From NCBI GenBank assembly GCA_037043235.1, contig JAWRVZ010000025.1, positions 694,501 through 758,500 on the forward strand: a DNA stretch of 64,000 bases. The letters run 5' to 3'. Below, piece by piece: positions 47,400 through 59,536 of this stretch (its first letter is position 1; every line of letters starts with the position of its first letter). Under the pieces are notes generated by a model. That model saw nothing but the letters and a program-made list of their open reading frames with translations. It was not told where the DNA came from and did no database searches. A program made the position numbers and the translations under genes. The DNA comes from Rhodeus uyekii (lineage: Eukaryota > Chordata > Actinopteri > Cypriniformes > Acheilognathidae).

Positions 47400-48420
47400 A
47401 GGGAGCCCAGCTCATAGAGGCCGGTCTCTCAGCCGAGGTTGTTGAGACCATCCTTCAGTCCAGAGCTCCCTCCACGAGGAAACTCTACGCCCTGAAGTGG
47501 AAGCTCTTCACTTCTTGGTGTAGTGAAAGGCAGGTGAACCCAGTAACCTGTCAAGTTGGCAAAGTACTGGAGTTCCTGCAAGAAAGATTTGTGGCAGGGC
47601 TGTCCCCCTCCACCTTGAAGGTCTACGTGGCTGCTATAACGGTTCGCCACGTACCTCTGGGTGGGGTACCCTTGGGCAGGGACCCCCTAGTCACTCGTTT
47701 CCTCCGTGGTACACTAAGGCTGAGACCTGCGGCACAGACCAGGGTGCCGGCTTGGGACTTGTCCGTGGTACTCCTAGGCCTGTCCCAGCCGCCCCTTGAA
47801 CCTTTAGAGGAATCTCTATTAAGTACCTCTCTCTTTAGACCCTTCTTTTGCTGGCAATCGCCTCGCTCAAGAGGGTCGGGGATCTTCAGGCCCTCTTAGT
47901 GGCCCCTTCATGTCTTCAGTTTGCGCCCGGGATGGGAAAGGCATTTCTCCACCCGAGGCCAGGCTATATCCCCAAGGTTCCCACTGAGGTGGCTCGGTCT
48001 ATCATGCTGCAGGCCTTCTGCCCTCCCCCATTTGATGATCATGAGCAGGAGCAAGAACAAGGTCTGTCCAGTGCGAGCACTGGACGCTTACGTTCCAAGA
48101 CTGCCACTTGGCGTAGGTTGGACCAACTGTTCGTTTGCGTTGGCTTTAGGACCCCTAAGGGGGCTCCAGCTTCTAAGCAAACACTAAGCAGGTGGATAGT
48201 CGAGGCTATCTGTCTAGCTTACGAGTCGGCCGGACATGCTTCTCCTTTGAGGGTCTGAGCCCACTCCACTAGGAGCATGGCAGCATCCAAGGCTCTCCTC
48301 TCCGGAGTCGCCTTGTCTGATGTTTGTGCTGCGGCCGGCTGGTCCTCGCCGCACACATTCATGAGGTTCTACCAGCTAGACCTCGATGCCGCCCCGGGAA
48401 CCAGGGTGCTCTCTCAGTGA
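47400..48420 (+). pseudogene. DIRS tyrosine recombinase, one frameshift and one stop
   Basis: The core-binding part is in 47411-47700: SAEVVETILQSRAPSTRKLY, CQVGKVLEFLQE and SPSTLKVYVAAI. The frame changes once near 47830-47850. The catalytic part continues with SLKRVGDLQAL (box I arginine in RVGDL), and after a TGA at 48256-48258 with AHSTR (the HxxR box) and RFYQLDL (the nucleophilic tyrosine). It ends at TGA 48418-48420. All expected catalytic residue positions (R, HxxR, Y) are still present, so only two lesions separate it from an open frame. The TGA stands where related elements have a sense codon just before AHSTR, consistent with a CGA-to-TGA change. The enzyme would integrate circular DNA. 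This copy should be inactive unless the stop and shift are bypassed. Confidence 0.85.
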
Positions 48421-48470
48421 GCTGGGACACACCCGGATGCTGACGTCGCTGAGGTGGCGTTGGCATAGCG

Positions 48471-48568
48471 TTCCCCTAGTGCTTCGACACAGCTCGAGTT
48501 CCCAGAAAGGGAACGTCTCGGGTTACGTATGTAACCCTGGTTCCCTGAGGGGAACGAGACGCTGTGTC
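48471..48568 (+). repeat. internal complementary region (ICR) of the DIRS element
   Basis: Positions 48471-48514 are complementary to the left outer end 44232-44275, and 48512-48568 are complementary to the right outer end 48765-48821. The two halves share one AAC (48512-48514), the complement of the terminal GTT. In DIRS elements this region is thought to align the ends of the linear cDNA for circle formation. Confidence 0.93.
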
Positions 48569-48614
48569 TTGGCCTCAGCTCCTGGCGCCTCCGGGCCCGC
48601 TTCAGGCATTCATG

Positions 48615-48771
48615 GCTGACGCGCCCCGGTTTCAGACGCGCTTTATGCTCTTCCTCATGACGTCACCGGCTGCGGCCGGCAGTGACGCATTCACACGCGT
48701 TCGTTTCTCATTGGTTGCATAGATCTTCACGTGACTCACGCAAGGCTATTTCCCCTAGTGCTTCGACACAG
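48615..48771 (-). repeat. right inverted terminal repeat of the DIRS element
   Basis: Reverse complement of 44254-44410 with no mismatch over 157 bp. The outer 50 bp (48772-48821) are unique to the right end and are repeated, inverted, in the internal complementary region. Confidence 0.95.
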
Positions 48772-48821
48772 CGTCTCGTTCCCCTCAGGGAACCAGGGTT
48801 ACATACGTAACCCGAGACGTT

Positions 48822-48909
48822 TTCTATAATTTCTTATGGGAAAATATGATTCTAGATACGAGCAATTCGAGCTACGAGCTCCGCCCTGGAACGGATTTTG
48901 GTATTACTG
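48822..48909 (-). mobile_element. end of a pogo-like DNA transposon disrupted by the DIRS element
   Basis: Reads TTCTTATGGG, ACGAGC, TACGAGCTC, GGAACGGATT and ends GGTATTACTG followed by TA. The inverted start of the 9449-10426 element has the same series of blocks in the same order. The bases left of the DIRS element (GAACGGATTAATTT at 44218-44231) continue the same alignment, so the DIRS sits within this transposon. Its other terminus was not identified to the left. Confidence 0.7.
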
Positions 48910-49199
48910 TATATGCATGCCAGGCCAATAGCTAGCATTTTGTCAAGAAACACCTCGTGAACACATAATAAGTATGCGTGAATATGTAATATGCATGCAC
49001 ATGACATCATCATTTTCACAAATTCACATTTTTGTTGTTTACATGGAGATGGTAAAGTCATCGCATTCAATTCTTGCAATTGGAAACCCGTTTTAAAACG
49101 CTTGTGTTTTCCGGCCACCAAAACGCTTTTGTCGTGTAAACTTTAAATACCCTAATTCATAGAACAAAATTCTATTGCAGATAAATAAACTATACAAAT

Positions 49200-49204
<5 letters not shown>

Positions 49205-49270
<66 letters not shown>
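49205..49270 (+). repeat. (TA)33 microsatellite
   Basis: Ends 31 bp before the SINE at 49301. Confidence 0.95.
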
Positions 49271-49274
<4 letters not shown>

Positions 49275-49300
49275 AAAAATCCAATATTTATTCTTAAATA

Positions 49301-49434
49301 CTTTTTACATTTATGCACGGCGACTCATTCAAAATACACATTTACATTCTAATCAGTTCTTGCCTTTCCTGGGAATAGAACCCATGACCTTGGCGCTGCA
49401 AGTGCCATGCTCTACCATTTAAGCCACAGGAAAG
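49301..49434 (-). mobile_element. tRNA-derived SINE, same family
   Basis: The minus strand has CCTGTGGCTTAAATGGTAGA, a mutated B-box GGTTCTATTCC, AGGCAAGAACTGATTAGAAT, and a shortened tail ending ATAAATGTAAA. It lacks the GGATAAAAGCG part of the tail. Confidence 0.8.
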
Positions 49435-50219
49435 CCTAAATAAACTTTGTATCACATTATAGAAGTGGAATATGTTACAAATACCGGTACATGTGGAGAA
49501 CGAAGTCACCGGGGGGCAGTGCTGCAGTAATGTAAGCTGGCACTGATGCAGTGCTCCCCTGTCCTGCCATCGTGACCTCCTGACTATCAGCATGGTGCAG
49601 GTCTAACCTGAGGCTGAGCTGAGGTCATTCAGTCCTGGCAGGATACACATGACTCATTAGAGTGTTTAAGCAGTGAAGAGGCTGCGAAGAGACACTTTCC
49701 AAGTGTCAAGGTCAGTCTTCTAAGTTACCAGAGCAGTGCTACTGAAAAGTTCTGCGGTTTGTTGGGAAAAAGTCAAAAAGGGGAGATTAGAATATATGTC
49801 GGTAGGGAATTGAAGTCTGACCAGAAAAAAACATATACACATAACAGTCAGACACATAAAGACCTTTATGACTCTTTTATCAGCAAGAGACGAATGAAAA
49901 AGCTTTTAGAGTGTGTCTATTTGTACGTGTATGCCTGTGTGAATACACATACCGTTTTGAATGTATGCTTTTGTGGGAGTGCGTCTTCTGAGTTTTGTTC
50001 CAGAGGGAATAGAGGATTCGTAAAGATGCAGCCTTGGGTGGTTTGTGGGAAACTTTTAGGATTGTTCTACAGTTTGATTTGCATATCTTGTCCTTGTTCA
50101 TCACTCAGAAAAACATTTTGTCAGACACATAAACTGCACAACCTCCAGGTATAAATGGTGATTCAGCAAGTAAAATAAATAACATAAAAACTTTCACAAG
50201 AAAAAAAATAAAAACCAGT

Positions 50220-50340
<121 letters not shown>

Positions 50341-52211
50341 GAGGTAATTTTTTTCAATGAGCCTTTGTTACTGTTGTCTTTAATTGAATCCCATAATTGG
50401 GGATGAATGAAACAGGCTAAAAAGTAATAGCCCTTCTCAGGTATAATTTATTTTCCGCGTTCTGTTCCATCTCACGCACAGTTGATCGAATAGTGCAATA
50501 GTCATTTATTTAATTGTTTATTTATTATGTAATATTTCTGTGCTGTTGTGTTGCTGACCAAGTTCAATTCATTCATTGTGTACTAATGCTACCAATTCTG
50601 GAAGTCTATCCATTACTAATGGGCGGTCTTTACAACAAAACAAAAAAACTCATTTAAACAACAGCCTATGCTATGAACCTTGTGTAGGTTGCGAGAGTTC
50701 ACCATCTCACATCACATTCCGTGATAGAGTGCTATTGCTATTGAAATGAGCGTGAAGCTTCTTCGCATCCATGAACTCCCTCAGCCTGCGGCAGCCATGT
50801 TTCAGTGTAGCTTCTGCTCGTCTGCTCAATTCCTGACCCTGTACACGTCCATAAAAACTCCAATCCTGTTTGTCTGTGCAGAATTCACAAGACATAGCCA
50901 TCAATCTCTCTCTCTCTATCTGTCTCTTTCACTCGCTCACACACTCTGAGACTCTTTATTCTGATTCCCCCACTGTCAAAAGACAGAAAGAGGATTTTTT
51001 TAAAGGAGAGAATAGTCAAAAATAAAAACAATGTTATCAATTAATCATGGTTCTTTCAAATCACACTGGTTATTATTTTCCATGCAACAGATCCGAGCTT
51101 AAAAAAATCACTGCATTCTTTAAAATATCTTCTTTGTTCCAGATAAGGAATAAAGTAAATGACTAAAGAATGTTTGCTCAAACAAAACCTTTAAAGATGA
51201 GTTTCTTCTATCAAAATAATGACATCCCAGACAACACGACTAAACACCACGAAGAATAACATGGGTAAAGAAATTGCACATGCTACTCTCTTAGCAGGGC
51301 GTCTACACTGCTGTACAGCAACTGCAGGTATTTGACAGCTGCTCTGCACCTGTGAGCACTGAAATGTACTTTAGGGGGCCTTTGATTTGCTTGTCATCCA
51401 GTGTGCAGCAGAAATCAATGGCAGGTTATTTAGGTTTACCAGGTATGACTAGCACCCACTCACTGACCTTTTCCCACAGTGCATGGGCTGTCTACAAGTC
51501 AATGGCCTTTTGTCCCAAGCCTAAATAGATGTTCAGTGTGCATTCAGCCTGCAAAAATAAGAGCTCCCAGCTTTTATTGACAACACAGCAACTTAAATGT
51601 TACCTGATGGGCCGAATCAATGTACTGGTCTGAAATTCGTTGCTGTGGAAAGTTGAAGTGAAAAAATAAAAACTTCACCAAAGCTGAGATGACAATTGTT
51701 TACAATTAAAGACATTGTCACTAGTGTGAACGCTGCCATCCAAACCAATCAAGCAGACCAAGACCCCTAAAAGATGAGTCTCAGTCCACCCCCAAAAAAA
51801 CTCTGGTATGGTTCGACTGCAATATAAAGTCACAAAAGTGTGTTTTTCTGGAATGTTTTTGTTTTTTCTAAGTGAACAAGGACTAAATATATATTTTCAG
51901 ACAAAAAGAATCCAACTACAATTTTGGCAAAATACATATAGAGCATTCCAGACTTAAAGAAGCAAAACACTACAATGTAAATGCTCTACAAGTTGTTCCA
52001 GAGACAGATTTGTTCAATATCACACTTTTTTAATTTTTAATGCAAGATCTCGCTTTAACTTGCCGAAGGAATAAAAACGTCCTTAAAATATATATGTAAA
52101 AAACAAAAAACTTTTGATGCTATTTGGTATAGCTTGTCTTCCAACCTGGCTAAGCTGGTATTTGCAGGGACGATATCGTGCATCAGCCCTTATGCAGAAC
52201 GTCACCAAGTA

Positions 52212-52440
52212 CAACATGCTCCTGGACCAACATCTCTGTTCATCCTGGAAGAACACTGCAATAATTAGCTAATCAGATTTGAGGAACAAGTTTAGAGTTT
52301 ATGTCAAGTTTTGGCTTAAAACCAGGGTTAGGTGCTTCTACATCAATGTTATTCACCTGTCTCATCCCCTTTAGGGATAAGTTAGGTTTAAGGGTAGGCG
52401 TAGGACTAAATGTTCTAAATATGTTGATCCAGGAACAAGT
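52212..52440 (+). repeat. interspersed repeat, copy 2 (pair with 13131-13353)
   Basis: Borders ACATGCTCCTGGACC and TGATCCAGGAACAAGT are inverse-like, suggesting a MITE. The interior aligns with the reverse complement of the 13-kb copy. Confidence 0.65.
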
Positions 52441-55400
52441 CTTATTTGGCAAAATTACGGTGACCCAATACTTACAGGAGGACAACTGGTTTTGAGAGGT
52501 CTATAGAGGCTAACTCTCTTGACAACAAGCAATGACTCCTATTATACTAAGAATGACCTTTTCTGGGCCACTCAGCACTAGGCCTAAAGTTAGCATAACA
52601 ATGATGACAGGTAGAGCACCTTACAATAGGCTGTGTAGGACTCTTTAGCGATTCTGATGTGCTGTGCATGACAGAGGGCTAAGGGTGAGTTGTTAATGAG
52701 GGACAAACTCATGTCCAATGGACAGAAAGGGTCAGAGTGTAAAGACAAGCTCATAGTTTCTACATAAAAACTGTGTGGTGGTAGCATAGTAAAATTATTG
52801 AATCAGATACTATGGTGTTGGATGATTAGCAACTATATTTTTCAGTAGCTAAGCTGTTTTCAAAATAGAACAGCTTTTTCAGTAACAAGCTATTTTTTCT
52901 CAACGATTACCAGTATAGCATGACAAAATGTTACATCACTTATTTTAAGCCTCATTATATCGAGCAACCAAGCAAGCTGAGGCAATAAACAACACTCTCC
53001 TAACTCTCTCTCATATAGCGCTGGAAATGTGGATTCGTTTTACCAAGGCTTTTGAATCATAATCTTCATTTTAATTAACTGGTTCAAATCAACATTTACT
53101 GATTCATTTTAGTCATCATTCAGTTTTTCTCCTATTTTCTGAAAAAATATGAATGTAGAGGCTAGTAAGAGCTATAGCTTAGCAGTTAGCATGTGCCAAA
53201 TTAGCTATGGTGCTTATGTTTTAAGAAAGTTTTGTTCATGTTTTTCACAAGTATGAATGTACAGACTAGAGAATTTTTATTTTGGTAAAGATGCCTAAAT
53301 ACATCTAAGATACCATATTATACTTTCACTTTCACACTGTGACAACTACTCTACTATGAATGTGTCCAACACCAACTTTTATTCTGACAGACAATGCTTG
53401 GAAAAGTTCCTGAGTGAAATGCTGTCAGTTTGTCATTCCTCACATTTTCCATATATGTGTTTAGATGTGCCAGTCACTGATATGTCATGTTTTCACCTTC
53501 AAATGGTTTGAATTGAGGTTGTGAGAAGATAACTTTTAAGTCCTTTCTACACAACTGCTTTCAGAGTGAACTCTATTGTCAACCTGCCAGTCTCTTCCAA
53601 TGAAAGTAGCAGATGCTCAGGTCAAAGTGAATGCTTCATTTCTGTCCCCTCGCTGTATTGTCATAGCCTTCCCTGTCGCCCTGCTTCTACTTGCTGCCAA
53701 CTCCTCTCTCAAACCACATGGCCAGTGTGTTAGCACATTAACCTCTGCCAAGAGTCACACACACTCACACAAATCTACAGTAAGCTCAAGGCACCAACAG
53801 AAACCTTGTAAAAGGATAGTTTCTTAATTTACAAATATAATTTGCACCAGGTCGTTCCAAGCTAATGATGTTGAAAAGGAAATGTGTCCCACTATTCACC
53901 CCATTAGCGAGAGCCATCCATTATCTATATATTATGGCTGATCATTTTGGGGATTTATTGTAATTAATCCTACAACTCTAAAAATTGTAATATTCTGAAA
54001 CTTGCAGTACACTGATTTTCCAAAATAGTGGTGGTTGAAGTTATATAAGTGCATTTTACAAAATAACCCATTTTGACCTTGTGTGCATTTGTGTGCGTTT
54101 TCTTCCCGGGATGTTAGACATGCCATGACCTGACCTCTGTCCAGTATGTCTGCATGCCTATTCATAAATGGACACAGATATTGGCCATCTTGGATTCTCT
54201 TGACAGTATGCAATTCATTCCCCAGTTGTTGTGTGGCATGATGACATCTTTTAGAGCTCAAATCATTAATGGAATACCTTAACATCTCAAAAAAACAAAC
54301 ATTTTGACTTTCAACATCAAAATTGTTTCATTTGTTAGACCCTTTAAAAAGAATGGGAACGCTACTGGCTAGCTTCTTTCAGTTAGATGTCTTTGGACAA
54401 AACGCTCACTTCATTATTCTGACTATAATTTGTAGGTGGGCAAAGACTACACACAGCCCTACACTAGCCAATTAACTCCTGACCCCACAATTAACATTTG
54501 ACATCTCCATACGATACTGATTGAAGCTCAGACCACCTCTGATAAAAGCCTTCAGATAACACTGAACAGACAGACAGTGCCCTAAGAGATGCTACTGAAT
54601 ACATTTCTTTGTGGGAAGTGTATAGGCAATCAATATGAGGTGCCTAACAAGGAGACACTGTTACAGCTTCAGGCTGGAACCATGAGAGCGAAACAAGTTG
54701 AGATATCTCTGGGGATCCTGATTAGAAAGAATAGTGTTACCATGCTGAAAGTAGTTATGGAATGATTGACAGGACCGTGGAAGTGTGCTAGATTGCTTAA
54801 TTGATACAAGAGTTTCTAGCATCAAGTACAGTAATTTTCTGATCTCACTGAATGTTGCAGTGATGTGACAATTTCGCCAGTCAGACAAATGATGTGAATT
54901 TTGTTTGATATTGTTAATATCCATTTTTATGCCTTACAAATGTAACCGTTTGGTTTTCTGTAATTTATTATATGTTACTGTTGCAGATCCTGTTGATTTG
55001 TCGACAAAATAATGTATGTATATAATATATATATAACACATAATAGCTGTATAATTTCCAAAACTTTTTTGTAGCAATTTAAAAGTCTTTGATAATTTCA
55101 ATGAATCCTTGTTGACTAAAAGTATTATTTAAAATAACAACTAACCCCAAATTGTACAATATAACACTAAAATATAATAACATTTGTGTAAACATTTTAA
55201 ATAAAAACTTTAAGGGAAAATAAAATAAAAAAAGTAAAAACCTGACTGGTTAAGCATAAAACAATCCCTATTGCTGAGCCCAACTGTGATGTAACACAAA
55301 AAAATAAATACAAATAAAAACATTATAATTGAGTGTCTTTCATCATTTGTTGTGGCTGGTTAGAAGACAGACATAGACATAGAAGGTCAACAGAGAAAAT

Positions 55401-57065
55401 ATGTGATTTATGACTTTACATTTCATTGTGTCCAGCCTAATTAGGACACTTCGCAACAGACTTTGCAAGCATAAATGGCAAGAAGGACGTTGATCCAGGG
55501 TTCACCTACTTACTAACTTACCAACTACTTACTAATCAACTTGACAAAATCACACATCTTGTCTGAATGGAGCAAAATAAATAAGATTGAGGAAGTGAAC
55601 AGAGAATGAAAACAGGTAGATGGACAGAAAGGAGAAAGAAGTGCCCACCTTTCCTGTCTTGAGAAGGACAGATAGTAGCAGATGGGTTGAAGAATGGCCA
55701 GTACTTATGAGTCAGCAGAGCAGAACTTTCAAAGTTTGTGAGTGTGAATGTGTGTGTCAGAGCATTTATCCCCTGCTAGCTCTACTTTAGCCTTCTTATG
55801 TCCTCTAACGCCACTCTCAGTGAACCCAGCCACTGAATCACACCAGTGATCTGACATGCTGACCGGAGTGTGGCATGTCCTGGGGTCCACTCATAAAACG
55901 CATCTCTCAAGGGAACACAGAGATGCGAGTGGGCTGGGCTTTACTCAAGGTTCACAGAAGGAACAATGGTGATATTCCACAATGTACCAGTAAAGAGAAC
56001 ATATGCCAACCAAGTTTTGATGGGAAGTTTGTAACTGTGTTGGTACATTAGCTAGACCAGCACCAAACCTGCACAATCAGCATGGAACAATTTCAAAACT
56101 CATGCTGGACCTAATGCTGGATCAATCTAAAATGTGGAAAAATTAGAGTAAAATTGTGGCATTGTGTTACTGTACGTATTAGTACCCAGTGACACAAAAC
56201 CCTCTGTATGGTTCGATGGTCTTAACTGGTTTAAGGTGGTCTCTCCGCCTGCCCAAGCTGGTTTGTAGCTGGGCAACCAAACTGAATTGTCCTCCTCTAA
56301 CACCAGCCAACAAACTGACAAGGGTGGGCGACAAGCTTAAACCAGCAAGATTCTTAAGTTCTGATTTTAGCCCTTCCGGTCACACGATCCAAAAGTCAAC
56401 CAGGTTTTCTGAATGAGTTTTTGGTTAAATATCTGAAATACAGTTTAGTGAACACAAGTTCAAGATATTTTTGTGTTGTATTCTACAACAAAAAATACAT
56501 CAGTAAAATACCCTTTTCAGTTGACTTGAAAAGGCGGTTGCTAACAAGTGGCTCAGTGGGACTGCAGAGGTTGTCAGGGACATTAAACATCATACACCAA
56601 AGGGTAAACTCACTTACTCAATAGTCCGCTTTCACAGCCTTGTTGTGTCTACATTTGCACTCTTGCAAAGTATTCTAACTCAATTTTTCAGGGAAAATGT
56701 TTTTAAACAAATACTGAAAGAGTTGAAAAATGCTTAGTGATATGACATTGAAGTCATGTGACTGTGATGCAGTTCATTTATAGCCTACACTTTTGTTTTT
56801 ACATCTGCTGATTGTATTTAGGCTTTAAAATTCATAAAAACTTTGTGAAGATTTTCATGATGAACAAAGCATGTAAGAATCACAAGCCTTTGTTGGTCTC
56901 AGATCCTGTTGGATTTTAGTCACAAGGGAGGCTCACATAGAAGAAGAAATATGTCATGTTTACAATTGTGACAGAGCACGTATCAGGATCAACTAAAGCT
57001 GGATTTTCAAAAGTATGTAAAGTTCACAGCATAGACTCTTTAAACATTAGACTCTTTATGATTTA

Positions 57066-57470
57066 CAGTAATACCTCGGTTTACGGGTGATTTAGTATAC
57101 AAGCAAATCGGTGTACGAGCATGGAAAGTCAAATCGGTGTAGGAGAAAAATATTCCCTCGCCCATGTGAATTTTTGCGTGGAAAAGATCCCTTTATTACC
57201 CCTTAACCCGTTCATTCTCTCAGCGTCGCTCAGTTTGCATGCATCATTCACCACAGTGCATTAAATTTATATGTTGTTGTGAATATGATTACATGTGAAT
57301 GTTCTCAGTCCAGCACCCAGGGCGTAATGACATTCTAAAAGGGCCATACACTTTTAGAGAACCATACTATAACATTTATAACTCTGTACAGATAATATAC
57401 ACAAGTGATTTACAGCGGTTTTACCTCGTGTTGTTGCATTAATTGTCATCGCTATTCTTCACGTTGTAAT
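57066..57470. mobile_element. one end of a pogo-like element, inverted relative to the 9.4-kb copy
   Basis: Starts after TA with CAGTAATACCTCGGTTTACG, followed by blocks matching the reverse complement of the right part of the 9449-10426 element (TCATTCTCTCAGC, GCATCATTCACCACAGTG, AAGTGATTTACAG, TTAATTGT, ATCGCTATT). About 135 bp near 57265-57400 has no counterpart in that copy. The other end is missing. Confidence 0.75.
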
Positions 57471-57481
57471 ATCGTTACAAA

Positions 57482-57740
57482 TGTTGAAGGAACTAGTTAA
57501 TCTGATGTGTTCAATAAGTTTAAGTTAACAGTCTTGTCACTTTAAGAGGGCAGGGTTTCAGGGGGGCTAGAGAGAGAGTTGAGTGTAAGGGATGAGAGAG
57601 GGCTCCGAAGCAGAGATAGTTTTGATTTTTCTGTTATGTATGGCGTGGGTTGTAGCCAGAACAGCAATCCGTTAGTTCTCAATAAAATCTCTAAATGAGA
57701 AGGAACCTGTCTGGTTATTAAAAGTAGCAACGCTTCAATG
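57482..57740 (+). repeat. possible solo-LTR-like sequence
   Basis: Begins TGTTGAAGG, is GA-rich in the middle, has AATAAAATCTCT (polyadenylation-like) followed by CTGTCTGGTTATTAAAAG. No target duplication or partner LTR was found. Confidence 0.3.
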
Positions 57741-58466
57741 TAGTGAAATATATAATCAGTACAATTCCTACATTCCTACTACATTTCCATGGCTCCAAAT
57801 ATGAAGCTGTACAAAATGAACTGTGAATGGTTGCTCTACTTGTCAGTCAGAAGGTCTCTTCGGCGGTCTTTGGTCAATGAAATCTGGCCATCAGTCTGAA
57901 GGACTGCACTAATGCTATGCTAACTTTGAGGTTGACCAACAAAAATAGACACTCCTACAGCACTCATTATGTTTATATAAAAAATATAAGACTACATTGT
58001 TACAAATTCTTTTTCATTGGCAAAGTAAGTTAGAATTTCCACCGGGTAGACCGTGACCAAACCAGCACTTACTCATGCTGGTCCTCTTAGCTGGCTTGGC
58101 ACAAATGCATGGTTATCCAGAAGAGTGGTTATGAAGATAACGTAACCAGCCCCACCTCTGTTGCAAACTGTGTCCAACATGTTCCGAAACTCAGGAGAGA
58201 GAAAGAGGAAGAGAGAGGAACTATTTCAACTCTACCACAATACACTGTACCCATGTAGTTCCCTCTCTCTCACCCCCCTCTGAAGTTCAATCAGCAAACT
58301 CCATCACTCATATTCCAGTCCAACGCTGCATGACTAACTGCCAGCCATCCTCACATGCACTCTTCGTATCTGTCTGACTGGCAGAAGATAAATGAATCTG
58401 CAATTCACTCCTCTCTCTTCCACCTTCACATTTAATTACACTCACAGCCAACTGCTGCTGCTTGCG

Positions 58467-58467
<1 letters not shown>

Positions 58468-58498
<31 letters not shown>
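58468..58498 (+). repeat. (CA)15 microsatellite
   Basis: Uninterrupted CA units. Confidence 0.95.
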
Positions 58499-58500
<2 letters not shown>

Positions 58501-58934
58501 GGCCGATATCTTTACCCTTCTACATCAACTGTCCCTCAGAACCCAGAAGGAAAAAGACAAAACAGAGAGCAAGAGAGAGAAAGATTCAGAAGCAGAGAGA
58601 CAGGAGAAGAGATAAACATGAGCAGACTTCACCACATCTCAGAATCATTTTAATTACAAGGCAATTAGTTTCACAAATAGAGTGAAGCAGAACCCATACC
58701 GTGAGGTGGAAAGATTCCTCACATTCTTCAAAGACTTCAGATCAGCTCTATATAAAATACGCATAAGATATAAATGGAATTTAACACATGGAAAATTTTA
58801 AATACATTTTACAACAAGCATTAGTATAAATGTCTATATAACGTTCAAAAGTAAAAAAAAAAAAAAATACAATTTAGGAAATGAAATATGTATCTTGGAA
58901 AAAAAATGTATCAGTTTCTGCAAAAACATTGACT

Positions 58935-59105
58935 TTTTGATTATTTTTACTCCCATCTAATATTTTTTTCCACCACCACGTCCCTTCAGGGGCTATAATA
59001 ATAATAATGTTCCTTGAGCACAACATTGTCATATTATAATGATTTCTGAAGGATCATGTGACACTGAAGACAGAAGTAATGATGGTAAAAATTCAGCTTG
59101 GCACT
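58935..59105 (-). repeat. fish interspersed repeat, inverted copy of the 14.6-kb family
   Basis: Reverse complement holds AGCTGAATTTTTACC, ATCATTACTTCTGTC, CAGTGTCACATGATCCTTCA and GAAATCATTATAATATGA, paralleling 14740-14820. Confidence 0.6.
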
Positions 59106-59517
59106 CACAGTAATAAATTCTATTTTATTTTACATTTTACAGCACATTTTACATACATTACATTTTATAGCACATTGTTTTGAGGCCTTTTTGTCATTTT
59201 ACTTTTTAGTTTTTGGGACGTTTAGAACCGATCCTTCCCAACCTCCTCCCTTCGCTACGTCACTGTCACTGAGAAGGTGGAGTTTCTGAAAATCTAATAG
59301 TATTCAGCCACAGCCCACGTGTCCTATTTTAAATGCAATGCGTTTTTAATAGGAGATTGCATAGCAGCCTCACAGCCACGGCGGATCTAATCAAGGCACC
59401 AATTACTGCGCACATGTTCCCTTAGCAGGGTAAACACAATTACTGCTATCTGATTAGGCTGCCACCAAATAAATGCATCACACGCACACACAGCTGCATC
59501 AAACATGTCCACAGGGG

Positions 59518-59536
59518 CACACACACACACACACAC
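59518..59536 (+). repeat. (CA)9 microsatellite
   Basis: Short, uninterrupted. Confidence 0.9.

Larger units (their letters stand above)
44232..48821 (+). mobile_element. DIRS-like tyrosine-recombinase retrotransposon, complete ends, non-autonomous
   Basis: The 4590-bp element runs from GTTCCC to GAGACGTT. Hallmarks seen directly: (1) 157-bp inverted terminal repeats, 44254-44410 and 48615-48771, identical base for base; (2) an internal complementary region at 48471-48568 whose first half is the reverse complement of the left outer end (44232-44275) and whose second half is the reverse complement of the right outer end (48765-48821), overlapping at one AAC/GTT trinucleotide; (3) gag-like, RT/RNase H-like and tyrosine-recombinase-like coding regions in DIRS order. 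DIRS elements replicate through a circular intermediate and integrate by tyrosine recombinase with no staggered-cut duplication (family knowledge). All three coding regions are broken, so this copy needed proteins from elsewhere. It lies inside the end of a pogo-like transposon. Confidence 0.92.
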
